64,000 nt of DNA, taken from Leptospira kanakyensis. Lineage in GTDB: Bacteria; Spirochaetota; Leptospiria; Leptospirales; Leptospiraceae. This document shows positions 37,994-46,419 of the stretch, piece after piece; positions within the stretch are counted from its first letter, which is position 1, and each line of letters starts with the position of its first letter. The stretch is from the NCBI RefSeq assembly GCF_004769235.1, contig NZ_RQFG01000019.1:496001-560000 (forward strand), read 5' to 3'. A model generated the notes under the pieces. That model saw only the letters and a program-made list of their open reading frames with translations. It did no database searches and was not told where the DNA came from. The translations under genes and the position numbers were made by a program.

Positions 37994-38839
37994 TTAAACC
38001 TCTAAAAATTTGGTTTTTACCAAACGATCAAGTTCCAATAACTGTGTTAAAAGATTTTTTGCTTTGGCCAAAGGGAACTGTGTGGTGGCATCAGACAGTG
38101 CTTTTTCTGGATCTGGATGCACTTCCATAAAAAGCCCTTCCACACCAACAGATACGGCACCCCTTACCATATGAGGGATGAATTCACGAACCCCACCAGT
38201 GATGTTTCCTGCAGCTCCCGGAAGTTGTGCGGAATGAGTGGCATCAAATACAATTGGGATTCCATGTTTGTGCATCATGGGAATTCCACGTAGATCAAAT
38301 ACCAAGTTACCATATCCGAAACTGGCTCCCCTTTCAGTTACCATATACTTTTCAGATCCTGACTCTTGGATTTTTGTTTTGATATGACGTGTGTCATCCG
38401 GTGCCATAAATTGGCCCTTTTTTACATTCACCCATTTTCCTGTTTCCGCTGCCTTTGCAATGAGATCAGTTTGGCGGCTGAGAAAAGCAGGAATTTGAAA
38501 GATATCAACTGTATCTTTTAAAGGGTCTACTTGGATGGTTTCATGAATGTCTGTGAGGACAGGTACATTGTATTTGTTTTTGATAAAATCTAGAAGTTTC
38601 CTTCCTTCTTCTAAACCCGGTCCTCTGTAAGAATTAATAGAAGACCTGTTGGCTTTATCAAACGAAGATTTAAAAATATAAACGATTCCCAAATCATCAC
38701 AAATCGCTTTCATCTCGCCGCAAACTCTATCGAGTAAGTCTTTGTTTTCCATCACACATGGTCCGGAAATCAAAAAGAAGGGATTTCGACCCCCGATTTT
38801 TTTACCGAAAAATTCTCTTTCTTCAATTAAATCGTACAT
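37994..38839 (-). CDS. kdsA: 2-dehydro-3-deoxyphosphooctonate aldolase (Kdo-8-phosphate synthase)
   Basis: Condenses PEP with arabinose-5-phosphate to make Kdo-8-P for LPS. About 281 residues from the ATG at 38839, which has a strong GGAGG ribosome site; an upstream in-frame start at 38953 lies inside pyrG. Motifs: ISGPCVMENKDLLD, FKSSFDKANRSS, SYRGPGLEEG, LTDIHE, IFQIPAFLSRQTDL and VFDATHSAQLPG. Shares its transcript with pyrG, which makes the CTP used to activate Kdo. Confidence 0.97.
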   Translation of the reverse strand: MYDLIEEREFFGKKIGGRNPFFLISGPCVMENKDLLDRVCGEMKAICDDLGIVYIFKSSFDKANRSSINSYRGPGLEEGRKLLDFIKNKYNVPVLTDIHETIQVDPLKDTVDIFQIPAFLSRQTDLIAKAAETGKWVNVKKGQFMAPDDTRHIKTKIQESGSEKYMVTERGASFGYGNLVFDLRGIPMMHKHGIPIVFDATHSAQLPGAAGNITGGVREFIPHMVRGAVSVGVEGLFMEVHPDPEKALSDATTQFPLAKAKNLLTQLLELDRLVKTKFLEV

Positions 38840-38840
38840 C

Positions 38841-40463
38841 TTAATCCTCCGTTTTTTTAGCCAATTTGGATGCGGCTCGAATGAACCCTGCAAATAGTGG
38901 ATGTGGGTCAGTTGGTTTGGATTGAAATTCTGGATGGAACTGAACACCAACAAACCAAGGATGGTTGGCCACTTCTACAATTTCCGCCAAACTCCCATCT
39001 GGTGAGAACCCCGCAAGGTTCATACCTTTTTTCTCAAAATCATCTTTATAACGCAAAGTGAATTCAAATCTATGTCTATGTCTTTCGGAAATACGTTCTG
39101 CTTTGTATTCTGAATACGCAAGGCTTCCTTTTTTGACAATACAAGGGTATGCCCCAAGTCGCATGGTTCCGCCCATTCGTTCGATTTCTTTTTGTTCTTC
39201 AATCATTGAAATCACAGGATATTCTACATTGGGTTTAAATTCTGTAGAGTTTGCATCTTTGAAACCGAGAACATTTCTTGCAAATTCGATCACGGCACAC
39301 TGCATCCCAAGACAAATTCCGAAAAATGGAATTTGTTTGGTTCTTGCATAATGAATCGCGGCAATTTTTCCTTCAATCCCACGTTCACCAAATCCACCAG
39401 GAACCAAAACTCCATGAACACCTTTGAGTAGTTCTTTGATATTTTTAGAATCAATATCTTCTGGATTGATTTTAACAACGTTGACTTCTACGTCATTGGC
39501 AATCCCACCGTGAGCAAGAGATTCATAAACAGAACGATACGCATCTTGTAAGGAAATATACTTTCCGATTAACGCTACTTTTACTGTCTTTTTTGTATTT
39601 CGAATCTTTTTGACCATATTTTCCCACTGGGAAAAATTCAGTTTACGGAGATCCATACCCAGTGCGTTTAAAACCACTTCATCTAATTTATCTTCCCGAT
39701 ACATGAGAGGAATTTCATAAATGGAAGTATCAATATCAACTGCAGAGATTACATTTTGTTCTTTTACGTTACAAAAGAGAGAAATTTTATTTTTCATCTC
39801 TTTGGACATTGGTTTGTTGATACGGCAAATCAAAATGTCTGGTTGGATTCCAAGAGCAAGAAGTTCTTTTACCGAGTGTTGGGTTGGTTTCGTTTTTGCT
39901 TCGCCCGCGGCTGTAATGGTCGGAACAAGTGTTAAATGCAAAAACAATACTTGGTTTGCCCCATGTTCATAACGCATTTGCCTGATGGCTTCGAGAAAGG
40001 GAACTGACTCAATGTCACCAACAGTTCCACCAATTTCCACAATTACAAAATCTGTTTCTTGGTCTCGTGTTAAGTTATAAATTCGGTTTCGAATTTCATT
40101 GGTGATATGTGGTACAACCTGTACGGTTCTTCCTAAATAATCACCTTTTCTTTCTCTTTCGATCACCGCATGATAAATCTGACCTGTGGATACGGAATTT
40201 TTTCGAGAGAATTTAGATTTTGTAAATCTTTCGTAATATCCTAAATCTAAATCGGTTTCTGCTCCGTCTTCCGTCACATACACTTCCCCATGTTGGTACG
40301 GACTCATGGTACCTGGGTCAATGTTGATATAGGGATCCATTTTTTGTAAAGAGACGGTATAACCCCTGGCTTCTAACAAACAACCGAGAGCTGCAACGGT
40401 AACGCCTTTTCCTAAAGAAGAGGAAACACCACCGGTAATAAAAATATATCTGGTCTTGGACAA
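38841..40463 (-). CDS. pyrG: CTP synthase
   Basis: Makes CTP from UTP with glutamine. About 540 residues from a TTG at 40463, giving the usual SKTRYIFITGGVSSSLGKG start, with GAGG 6 bases upstream; the upstream TTG at 40475 is less likely. The synthetase domain (about 1-265) has SSLGKG as P-loop and DLDLGYYERF. The glutaminase domain has PFFGICLGMQ with the nucleophile Cys, and the His/Glu pair in QFHPEF. All catalytic residues are intact. A 63-base gap upstream separates it from rfaE2. Confidence 0.96.
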   Translation of the reverse strand: MSKTRYIFITGGVSSSLGKGVTVAALGCLLEARGYTVSLQKMDPYINIDPGTMSPYQHGEVYVTEDGAETDLDLGYYERFTKSKFSRKNSVSTGQIYHAVIERERKGDYLGRTVQVVPHITNEIRNRIYNLTRDQETDFVIVEIGGTVGDIESVPFLEAIRQMRYEHGANQVLFLHLTLVPTITAAGEAKTKPTQHSVKELLALGIQPDILICRINKPMSKEMKNKISLFCNVKEQNVISAVDIDTSIYEIPLMYREDKLDEVVLNALGMDLRKLNFSQWENMVKKIRNTKKTVKVALIGKYISLQDAYRSVYESLAHGGIANDVEVNVVKINPEDIDSKNIKELLKGVHGVLVPGGFGERGIEGKIAAIHYARTKQIPFFGICLGMQCAVIEFARNVLGFKDANSTEFKPNVEYPVISMIEEQKEIERMGGTMRLGAYPCIVKKGSLAYSEYKAERISERHRHRFEFTLRYKDDFEKKGMNLAGFSPDGSLAEIVEVANHPWFVGVQFHPEFQSKPTDPHPLFAGFIRAASKLAKKTED

Positions 40464-40526
40464 AATGAACCTCAAAAAAGAATGTTTTTTACAGAGTGGT
40501 GGGATTTGGGTCCAAAATCAATACGT

Positions 40527-41015
40527 TTAGGAAGGAGATTTGGCTTTTTCTAAAATCCTTGTTGTCGATTTTCCGGAGACAAAAGGTAAAATTTGAATAT
40601 CCGCTCCCATCTCTTTTAAAATTTGGTATTCCGGAAGGGTTTCCACTTGGTAGTCCCCGCCCTTGGAATGGACAGATGGTTTTACTTTTTTTAAGATTTC
40701 GAGAGGGGTATCTTCAGCAAAAGTGGAAACAAAATCCACCGAAGAGAGTCCTGCAAGCACAAGCATTCTATCTTCGCAAGAATTGATGGGTCGAGATTCT
40801 CCTTTTAATCGCCTAACGCTGGCATCCGAGTTGACCCCAATCCATAGTAAATCCCCTAAATCACGAGCCTGTGCGAGGTAACTTACATGTCCTGGGTGCA
40901 AAATATCAAAACATCCATTGGTAAATACAATCCGTTTCCCTTCGAGTGACTTCCTTTTGGATTCAATCTGGTCGGATGAAATAATTTTTGAATTTAATGT
41001 ATCGTAGAAACTCAT
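40527..41015 (-). CDS. rfaE2: D-glycero-beta-D-manno-heptose 1-phosphate adenylyltransferase
   Basis: 162 residues, nucleotidyltransferase fold with FTNGCFDILHPGHVSYL (HxGH motif) and SDASVRRLKGESRPI. In Escherichia this is the C-terminal half of the bifunctional HldE/RfaE; here it is a separate gene coupled to the kinase by ATGA. Makes ADP-heptose for the LPS inner core. Confidence 0.95.
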   Translation of the reverse strand: MSFYDTLNSKIISSDQIESKRKSLEGKRIVFTNGCFDILHPGHVSYLAQARDLGDLLWIGVNSDASVRRLKGESRPINSCEDRMLVLAGLSSVDFVSTFAEDTPLEILKKVKPSVHSKGGDYQVETLPEYQILKEMGADIQILPFVSGKSTTRILEKAKSPS

Positions 41016-42031
41016 GCGGTTACATCCAAATAACCAAGTGTTTGTAAGGCCTCTTCAATTTCAGTTTTTGTGACTGTTGCAGCACCTAACTTACCAACAA
41101 CGATCCCTGCACTCACATTGGAAATGAGAGCCGCATCAGCAATAGGCATACCCGTAGCTACAAAGGCAGTGTAAGTAGTAATTACCGTATCACCTGCACC
41201 AGTGACATCAAATACTTCTTTGGCAACTGTCGGAATATGGTAAAAGGAATCCGTTTTTCTTTCATAAATGGACATTCCTTTTTCCCCACGAGTGATCATC
41301 ATAGCATCGGGTGTGAGTTTTTCCGAAATTTCCCGACAGGCCGTTTCAATTTCAGAATCGCTGATCAGTTTTCTTCCCAAAGCCTTTCCGGCTTCATGAT
41401 GATTCGGAGTCATAATATGGATATTTTTGTATAAGAAAAAATGACTGACTTGAGGGTCCACTGTCACAATTTTATTTTCTCGGTTACAGATGGCAATCAC
41501 CGCCTGAATGAGAGAAGGTGTGAGATATCCTTTATCATAGTCTGATAAAATCACAGCGGAACATTCTTTTAATTTTGATTCAAATTGTTTTAGGATAGAA
41601 TCTTCTTCCTCTTTTGTCAGAGGGACTACTTCCTCTCTGTCCACTCGACAAATTTGTTGGTGGGTCGCAATGATCCTCGTTTTTAAAATGGTAGGTATGG
41701 TTTTGGATTTTAATAGAACTAAGTCTTCTTTTGAAACAGAATTTTTGAGTAGAAGTGCTTCTAAAGATTCCCCTGCTTTGTCCTCGCCAATCCTTCCAAA
41801 AACAACACCAGTAACACCAACGGAAGATAAATTCTGAACTACGTTGCCCGATCCACCTAAGGATTGTTTTTCGTTGCGAACCCAAACCACTGGAACGGGT
41901 GCTTCCGGGGAAATTCGTTCGACTGAACCAATCAAATACTCATCCAAAATCAAATCCCCGATGACGAGCACTTTGATTTTGCCTAAATCCTCAAAAGATT
42001 TACGAAGCGAAGTTTTCTTAATTTTCAACAA
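41012..42031 (-). CDS. rfaE1: D-glycero-beta-D-manno-heptose-7-phosphate kinase
   Basis: A 339-residue PfkB-family kinase. It has VLVIGDLILDEYLIGSVERI near the start, LGGSGNVVQNL, SDYDKGYLT, TVDPQ and the anion-hole motif FDVTGAGDTVITTY with catalytic Asp (about 285). Together with rfaE2 it replaces the fused HldE. The start is TTG; a second TTG follows directly. It is divergent from the Lon-N gene with 54 bases between them. Confidence 0.94.
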   Translation of the reverse strand: MLKIKKTSLRKSFEDLGKIKVLVIGDLILDEYLIGSVERISPEAPVPVVWVRNEKQSLGGSGNVVQNLSSVGVTGVVFGRIGEDKAGESLEALLLKNSVSKEDLVLLKSKTIPTILKTRIIATHQQICRVDREEVVPLTKEEEDSILKQFESKLKECSAVILSDYDKGYLTPSLIQAVIAICNRENKIVTVDPQVSHFFLYKNIHIMTPNHHEAGKALGRKLISDSEIETACREISEKLTPDAMMITRGEKGMSIYERKTDSFYHIPTVAKEVFDVTGAGDTVITTYTAFVATGMPIADAALISNVSAGIVVGKLGAATVTKTEIEEALQTLGYLDVTA

Positions 42032-42085
42032 AGCCAGATCCTTGAATTGGTTTACAACTAAACAGAGAATCTAAAACCTTTCTCT

Positions 42086-42694
42086 GTGTCAACCTTCCCC
42101 TTACCTCTCTTTCCCTTACCAGATGTATTTCTGTTCCCGGGAATGTTTTTGCCTCTCCATATCTTTGAACCTAGGTATCGGATGATGCTCGACTTTTGTA
42201 TGGAAAATGGTGGGGAATTGGGAATGGCTCCCTACCCGAAGAATTGGATTGGTGCGGGACTTCCTCCTATCCCTGAGGTTGTGGGGTATGGGCATATCAT
42301 CCAGAAGGAATCCTTACCTGACGGGAGATCCAATATCATTTTAGAAGGAATCGGAACCGCCGAGATTGTCAGTTTGGATTCCACAGAACCTTTTTACATC
42401 GCTCAAATTGTTCGCCGGGAACATGAAAGAAATAAAAATGTTCCAGAAAACATAAAAGAAAAAATAGAAGAGTTACTTGTTCTCACCAAACGAATCTTAC
42501 TTGCCGAGGGAGCCGAAGAAGATTTAATTTTGAAAATGAATCAAATTTTGGTTCATCCCTTTCCAGTTGATTTTATAGCTTCACTGATTTACTTCGATTT
42601 TAAAACAAAACAAACCATTCTGGAAACTACACATTTGGAAACCAAAGCTGACCTTCTCAAAACAGTTTTACTTGGTCTTAATTTAAGTGAGTAG
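42086..42694 (+). CDS. Lon substrate-binding (LAN) domain protein
   Basis: 202 residues, matching only the N-terminal domain of Lon protease and lacking ATPase and protease parts. It starts with the typical FPLPDVFLFPGMFLPLHIFEPRYR (about 8-31). GTG start at 42086 without a clear ribosome site. Stand-alone LAN proteins are common, but their partner is rarely known; they may bind misfolded proteins. The 3' end overlaps the convergent gene by 17 bases. Confidence 0.93.
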   Translation: MSTFPLPLFPLPDVFLFPGMFLPLHIFEPRYRMMLDFCMENGGELGMAPYPKNWIGAGLPPIPEVVGYGHIIQKESLPDGRSNIILEGIGTAEIVSLDSTEPFYIAQIVRREHERNKNVPENIKEKIEELLVLTKRILLAEGAEEDLILKMNQILVHPFPVDFIASLIYFDFKTKQTILETTHLETKADLLKTVLLGLNLSE

Positions 42695-43406
42695 AGGGTT
42701 TTGTTTTTAATTCAGCGACTAAAAATAAAAATTCGGGCAAATCTGTTGGATTTTCACGGAAAAATACCCTTGGGTTTGTTTCTTTAGAATTCAAATACAA
42801 ATAACTAGAATTTTCTTTTCGGATGTATGCCCGTTCTAAGTAGTGATTGGTTTGTGAATAATGTAAAAAATCTTTCATTAGATCACTAATGGCAATGTCA
42901 CCTTCACTTTGTTTGTTTGTCGCAGAAAAGAAAACTGATGTTGTGTCTTTCTCCTCTCTCTCCCAATGGAATTCGCTATTCCAATGCCCTTTCCCACCAA
43001 ATGCTAAAGTGGGTAACTCAAAACCAGAAACTAAATTGGGGATAAATTCTTGGGATTCCCAAGGAACTCCTTTACCTAAAAAATTCACTTTGGCCAGGTA
43101 AGTTTTCCAATGTTTGGAAAGTCCTCTCACTTGGAGTTTTGGCAAAGACAAACTTTCCCTTAAAAAACCTCTTAAGGTCAAAAAACCTAAAAATCCCAGA
43201 TGCACCTGAGTCACAGATTGGAAGTCCCAGACTTCTTCCTGTTTTAAATGAGATAAAAACAAGGAATCCATCGCATAAAAGTCCTGGTGTTGGTAGGGGT
43301 AAAAAACGCCTGTAGATGAGGAAACTAAAGATCCGTCCGATCGATTCACAATAAGAATATCGACGGAAGGAGAAAAAGAGAAGAGTAAAAACCGCCCGTG
43401 AACCAC
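42678..43406 (-). CDS. Hypothetical protein, possibly a degenerate TsaB-like protein
   Basis: About 242 residues from the only usual upstream start, a GTG at 43406. That GTG lies inside the terminator of the preceding gene; the next is a GTG at about residue 20. The layout recalls TsaB of the tRNA t6A system: a short first strand ending in a DG turn (ILIVNRSDGSLV), a His about 30 residues later, and FLGFLTLRGFLRESLSLPK where TsaB has its GPGSFTGLR-type loop. The true motif is not there, so the link is weak. It could equally be a Leptospira-specific protein. No signal peptide or membrane helix. Confidence 0.55.
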   Translation of the reverse strand: MVHGRFLLFSFSPSVDILIVNRSDGSLVSSSTGVFYPYQHQDFYAMDSLFLSHLKQEEVWDFQSVTQVHLGFLGFLTLRGFLRESLSLPKLQVRGLSKHWKTYLAKVNFLGKGVPWESQEFIPNLVSGFELPTLAFGGKGHWNSEFHWEREEKDTTSVFFSATNKQSEGDIAISDLMKDFLHYSQTNHYLERAYIRKENSSYLYLNSKETNPRVFFRENPTDLPEFLFLVAELKTKPSTHLN

Positions 43407-43412
43407 AGGCGG
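43386..43412 (-). terminator. Intrinsic terminator of the acyl-CoA synthetase gene
   Basis: Read on the minus strand: CCGCC, T, GTG, loop GTT, CAC, G, GGCGG, then TTTTTA. An 8-bp stem with one mismatch, three-base loop and U-run, 18 bases past the stop of the acyl-CoA synthetase gene. It overlaps the first possible start of the downstream gene. Confidence 0.88.
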
Positions 43413-43429
43413 CTTAAAATTAAATTAGC

Positions 43430-45364
43430 TTAATCAGCAGCATACAAAGCAGTGATTTTGTCTTTGTATTTTTCAGTGATTAAGTGGCGTTTCATTTTGA
43501 AAAGGTTTGTCAATTCATCACCCACTTCAAACGGTTTGGTAATGAGAATGAAGGGAGTTACCTGCTCAAAAGACTTAAATCCAGTTTTGGTATTGTTCAG
43601 AGCTTTGATTTCCTTTTTGTAGAAATCGAGAACCTTCGGATTTTCGATGAGTTTCTGTTTGTCAGTCTCGGAAATTCCGTTTTCTTTTGCCCATTCTGTC
43701 AATTTATCAAAATCAGGAATCACAAGAGCACCTAAGTTCTTTTGGTCTTGCCCAATCACCATCACTTGTGCAATGAAAGGAGATTCTGTGAGTTTGTCTT
43801 CAATCGGAACCGGCTCTACGTTTTCACCACCAAGAAGGACTACCGTATCTTTCGCACGGCCAGTAATGGTTAGGGTCTTTTTGAAATTGAACATTCCAAT
43901 ATCTCCCGTATCCATCCAACCATCTTTCAGAACTTTCGCTGTTGTTTCTGGATTTTTATAATAACCTTTCATCACTTGTGGTCCACGGATGTGGATGACC
44001 CCACGAGCTCCGTACTTACCAGAAATGAGTTTTTGGTTGGCATCCACATGAGTGAGCACCTTTCCCAAATCATCGCGAATTTGTACGGAAGTTTCTGGCG
44101 TGATTACCCCAACAGAACCTTGGACTAACTTTTTGAAAGTTCTTACAGAAATTACCGGAGAAGTTTCCGTCATTCCATATCCTTCCAAAACATTGATTCC
44201 AATATCATTGAAGAATGCATCCACATGTCTTTGGAGAGCTCCACCACCGGAAACAGAAGCTTTGAGCTCCCCACCAGTAGCTTCTCTAATTTTAGAGAGC
44301 ACAACTAAATCCAATAGAAAATACGGAACTGCCAATAAGGTAGCAACGGTTAAATAGTAGAAACCTCTAAATAGAGAAACAATTGGATTTCTTCCTACGT
44401 AATCTACTTGGTTTCCTTTTAAGAACCTTGTAGCTGCGTTGAAATGTTTAGAGAAAAAATAAGCCATATTGAACAAACCACGACGGATCGCAGGAGTTTG
44501 TTTTGGATCATTGATTCTAGTATAAATTCCGTTGTAGATACTTTCCCAAAGTCTAGGAGCAGATGCCATAAAAGTCGGTTTTGACTTTTTCATATCATCG
44601 CGAAGGTCACGAACATTGGTATAGTATGTAGCACAACCAGCTGCAATCGCTAGGTATTCAAATACTCTTTCAAATACGTGCCAAACAGGAAGAATGGACA
44701 ACATCCTTTCATCTTTTTTGATTTCGATCATACTTCCTAAAATGACAGATGTTTGGTGGATCATGTTGCTATGTTTCAACATAACACCTTTTGGCATACC
44801 TGTCGTTCCAGAAGTGTAAATGATTGTGAAAAGGTCATCAGGAGCGATTGCTTTCATTCGCTCTTCTGCTTTTTTGGAACCCTTCGCACGAAGTTCCTTA
44901 CCTTTTTCGATAAGATCATAAAGTTTTAAAACACCTGTTGCAGTCGACTTATTGTCCATAACAATCAGGGTTTTTGCAAATTCCAATTGGGAGCGATTCT
45001 TTTGGAATTTCTCGAGCATTTTGTCATTCTCAAGAAACACAACTTTTGCTTCACAGTGGTTTAGAATATAAGCAATTTCTGAATCGGTAATGTCTGTTCC
45101 TCTTGGAACATCACAAGCACCACTCATTAGAATTCCATAATCGGAAACAATCCACTCCAATCGGTTATCTGCAAGCAAGGCAACATTTTCTTTGGCAGAT
45201 ACACCCAAATCAATGAGAGCTTCTGCTAAGTTGATACCAAGATCATATACTTCTTTAAAAGTGACGGGTTTATAGGACTTAGATTCGTCCTTACTGACGA
45301 ACGCGGGGCGGTTCCCAAATTTTTCAGCACTCTGCTGGAAGAGTTCGGGCAAATTGGCTGGCAT
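43430..45364 (-). CDS. Long-chain fatty acid-CoA ligase (AMP-binding)
   Basis: Activates fatty acids with ATP and CoA. 644 residues: the P-loop [20 protein letters not shown] (about 188-207), [20 protein letters not shown] and [10 protein letters not shown] (about 485-494). The closing lysine region is in TGFKSFEQV near the end. A hydrophobic stretch at about 327-352 suggests membrane association, as in bacterial FadD/FadD15-type proteins. AAAGGAG lies 6 bases before the ATG. A 135-base upstream gap leaves room for its own promoter. Leptospira grow on long-chain fatty acids, so this is a central catabolic enzyme. Confidence 0.94.
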   Translation of the reverse strand: MPANLPELFQQSAEKFGNRPAFVSKDESKSYKPVTFKEVYDLGINLAEALIDLGVSAKENVALLADNRLEWIVSDYGILMSGACDVPRGTDITDSEIAYILNHCEAKVVFLENDKMLEKFQKNRSQLEFAKTLIVMDNKSTATGVLKLYDLIEKGKELRAKGSKKAEERMKAIAPDDLFTIIYTSGTTGMPKGVMLKHSNMIHQTSVILGSMIEIKKDERMLSILPVWHVFERVFEYLAIAAGCATYYTNVRDLRDDMKKSKPTFMASAPRLWESIYNGIYTRINDPKQTPAIRRGLFNMAYFFSKHFNAATRFLKGNQVDYVGRNPIVSLFRGFYYLTVATLLAVPYFLLDLVVLSKIREATGGELKASVSGGGALQRHVDAFFNDIGINVLEGYGMTETSPVISVRTFKKLVQGSVGVITPETSVQIRDDLGKVLTHVDANQKLISGKYGARGVIHIRGPQVMKGYYKNPETTAKVLKDGWMDTGDIGMFNFKKTLTITGRAKDTVVLLGGENVEPVPIEDKLTESPFIAQVMVIGQDQKNLGALVIPDFDKLTEWAKENGISETDKQKLIENPKVLDFYKKEIKALNNTKTGFKSFEQVTPFILITKPFEVGDELTNLFKMKRHLITEKYKDKITALYAAD

Positions 45365-45499
45365 TATTCTGACTCCTTTCTCAAAAGAAAACGTAAAAAG
45401 GTATCTTTAAGGGACTTTTTTAACGAACATGAGTCAAGACATTTTCAATCTTGTCATTGAAATCAAGGGAAAATCAAAATGTTGTTTCGCATTGCACAA
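45365..45499 (-). promoter_or_regulatory. Upstream region of the acyl-CoA synthetase gene with an imperfect inverted repeat
   Basis: The gap holds an inverted repeat with 7-base arms (45433-45439 GTCAAGA and 45449-45455 TCTTGTC; one mismatch, 9-base spacer) about 70-90 bases upstream of the start. TTGACT on the minus strand overlaps the near arm and could be a -35 box, with no clear -10 at the right distance. It could be an operator for a fatty acid regulator; evidence is only the repeat and its position. Confidence 0.35.
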
Positions 45500-46033
45500 T
45501 TATGGCAGTTCCGTCGCCGCCCAAACATGAGAGCGAATCACAAGCCCAGAAAGGTCTGACCCAATGATTCCATACTGCCTATGCACAATTTTTCCGGTGC
45601 GATCAAAGACAAGAAGGCAAGGAATTCCTTCTACATGATAAAAATCTGTCATTTTCCAGTCTTTGTCAAGTAAGGTGGGATAACTCATCTTCAATCGTTT
45701 CATATCTTTTTGGATTTTTTCCAAAGGTTCAGAGGTATCAGTGTTGATCCCTCGAAAGACAAAGTCCTTTTCTGAAACCGAAGATTTCCACTGGTTGATG
45801 GTAGGGACTGCTTTTGCACAAGGTTCACACCAAGTGGCCCAAAAATCTAAAACAACAACCTTCCCTTTAAAATCCTCTAATCTTTCTTTTTCCCCTGTAA
45901 GTCCAGGTAGGGAATCGGGATAAAAATCACTCACTTCTTTTGAGGGTTTGCAAAAAAAGAGAGAAAGGAGAAAGATCAGATAAAAACTGGATGTAGAACG
46001 TCTGAAAACTTGGGTCATCATTTTTGAATTCAT
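45500..46033 (-). CDS. TlpA-like thioredoxin-fold lipoprotein
   Basis: About 177 residues. The hydrophobic signal FYLIFLLSLFFC ends in a likely lipidated Cys. The mature part is a TlpA/ResA-type redoxin: VVVLDFWATWCEPCAKAVP (CEPC active site, about residues 70-73) and the cis-Pro region VEGIPCLLVFD. Probably keeps envelope cysteines reduced, for example for cytochrome c assembly. Starts possible at 46033, 46021 and 46018; the first overlaps the divergent gene. Confidence 0.88.
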   Translation of the reverse strand: MNSKMMTQVFRRSTSSFYLIFLLSLFFCKPSKEVSDFYPDSLPGLTGEKERLEDFKGKVVVLDFWATWCEPCAKAVPTINQWKSSVSEKDFVFRGINTDTSEPLEKIQKDMKRLKMSYPTLLDKDWKMTDFYHVEGIPCLLVFDRTGKIVHRQYGIIGSDLSGLVIRSHVWAATELP

Positions 46034-46419
46034 TGATTTATAATTACTTCTCCAACTTAGACGAATGGAATGATTACGTAAAGGGAAACTGGACGGGAAA
46101 AGGAATTTCTATGATTCCTTCGACAGTACAACCGTATGAAACCGGAGACGAAACAGCCGTTATCTGGAAAGCAGGCCCAAAAGAAATCAAATCTCTTTTC
46201 AAACGTGGAAAACAAGAATTTGCTCTGGTTTGGATTCTCGAATCGGATGTTCTTTGTGACCGCGTCAAACTCATTGCTAAAAATGAAGATTGGGAATGTG
46301 AAATCCAAGCCATGACCAAAGACCGCTTCCACTTACACGTCCTACCTAAATCCGACAAATCTAAAATTCTTTATTCAGGTGTGGTCACAAAAAAAACGGG
46401 TTTATTCTCCTTCCTCTAA
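46024..46419 (+). CDS. Small hypothetical protein
   Basis: 131 residues from a TTG at 46024 (a second in-frame TTG is at 46033). Not recognised. Composition and pattern are protein-like: aromatic-rich, mixed beta strands (YNYFSNLDEWNDYVKGNWTG), two cysteines, no signal peptide. It overlaps the 5' end of the tlpA-like gene head to head (10 bases if that gene starts at 46033) and the 3' end of the glycosyltransferase gene by 18 bases. No ribosome site is evident, so the start is uncertain. Confidence 0.6.
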   Translation: MNSLIYNYFSNLDEWNDYVKGNWTGKGISMIPSTVQPYETGDETAVIWKAGPKEIKSLFKRGKQEFALVWILESDVLCDRVKLIAKNEDWECEIQAMTKDRFHLHVLPKSDKSKILYSGVVTKKTGLFSFL

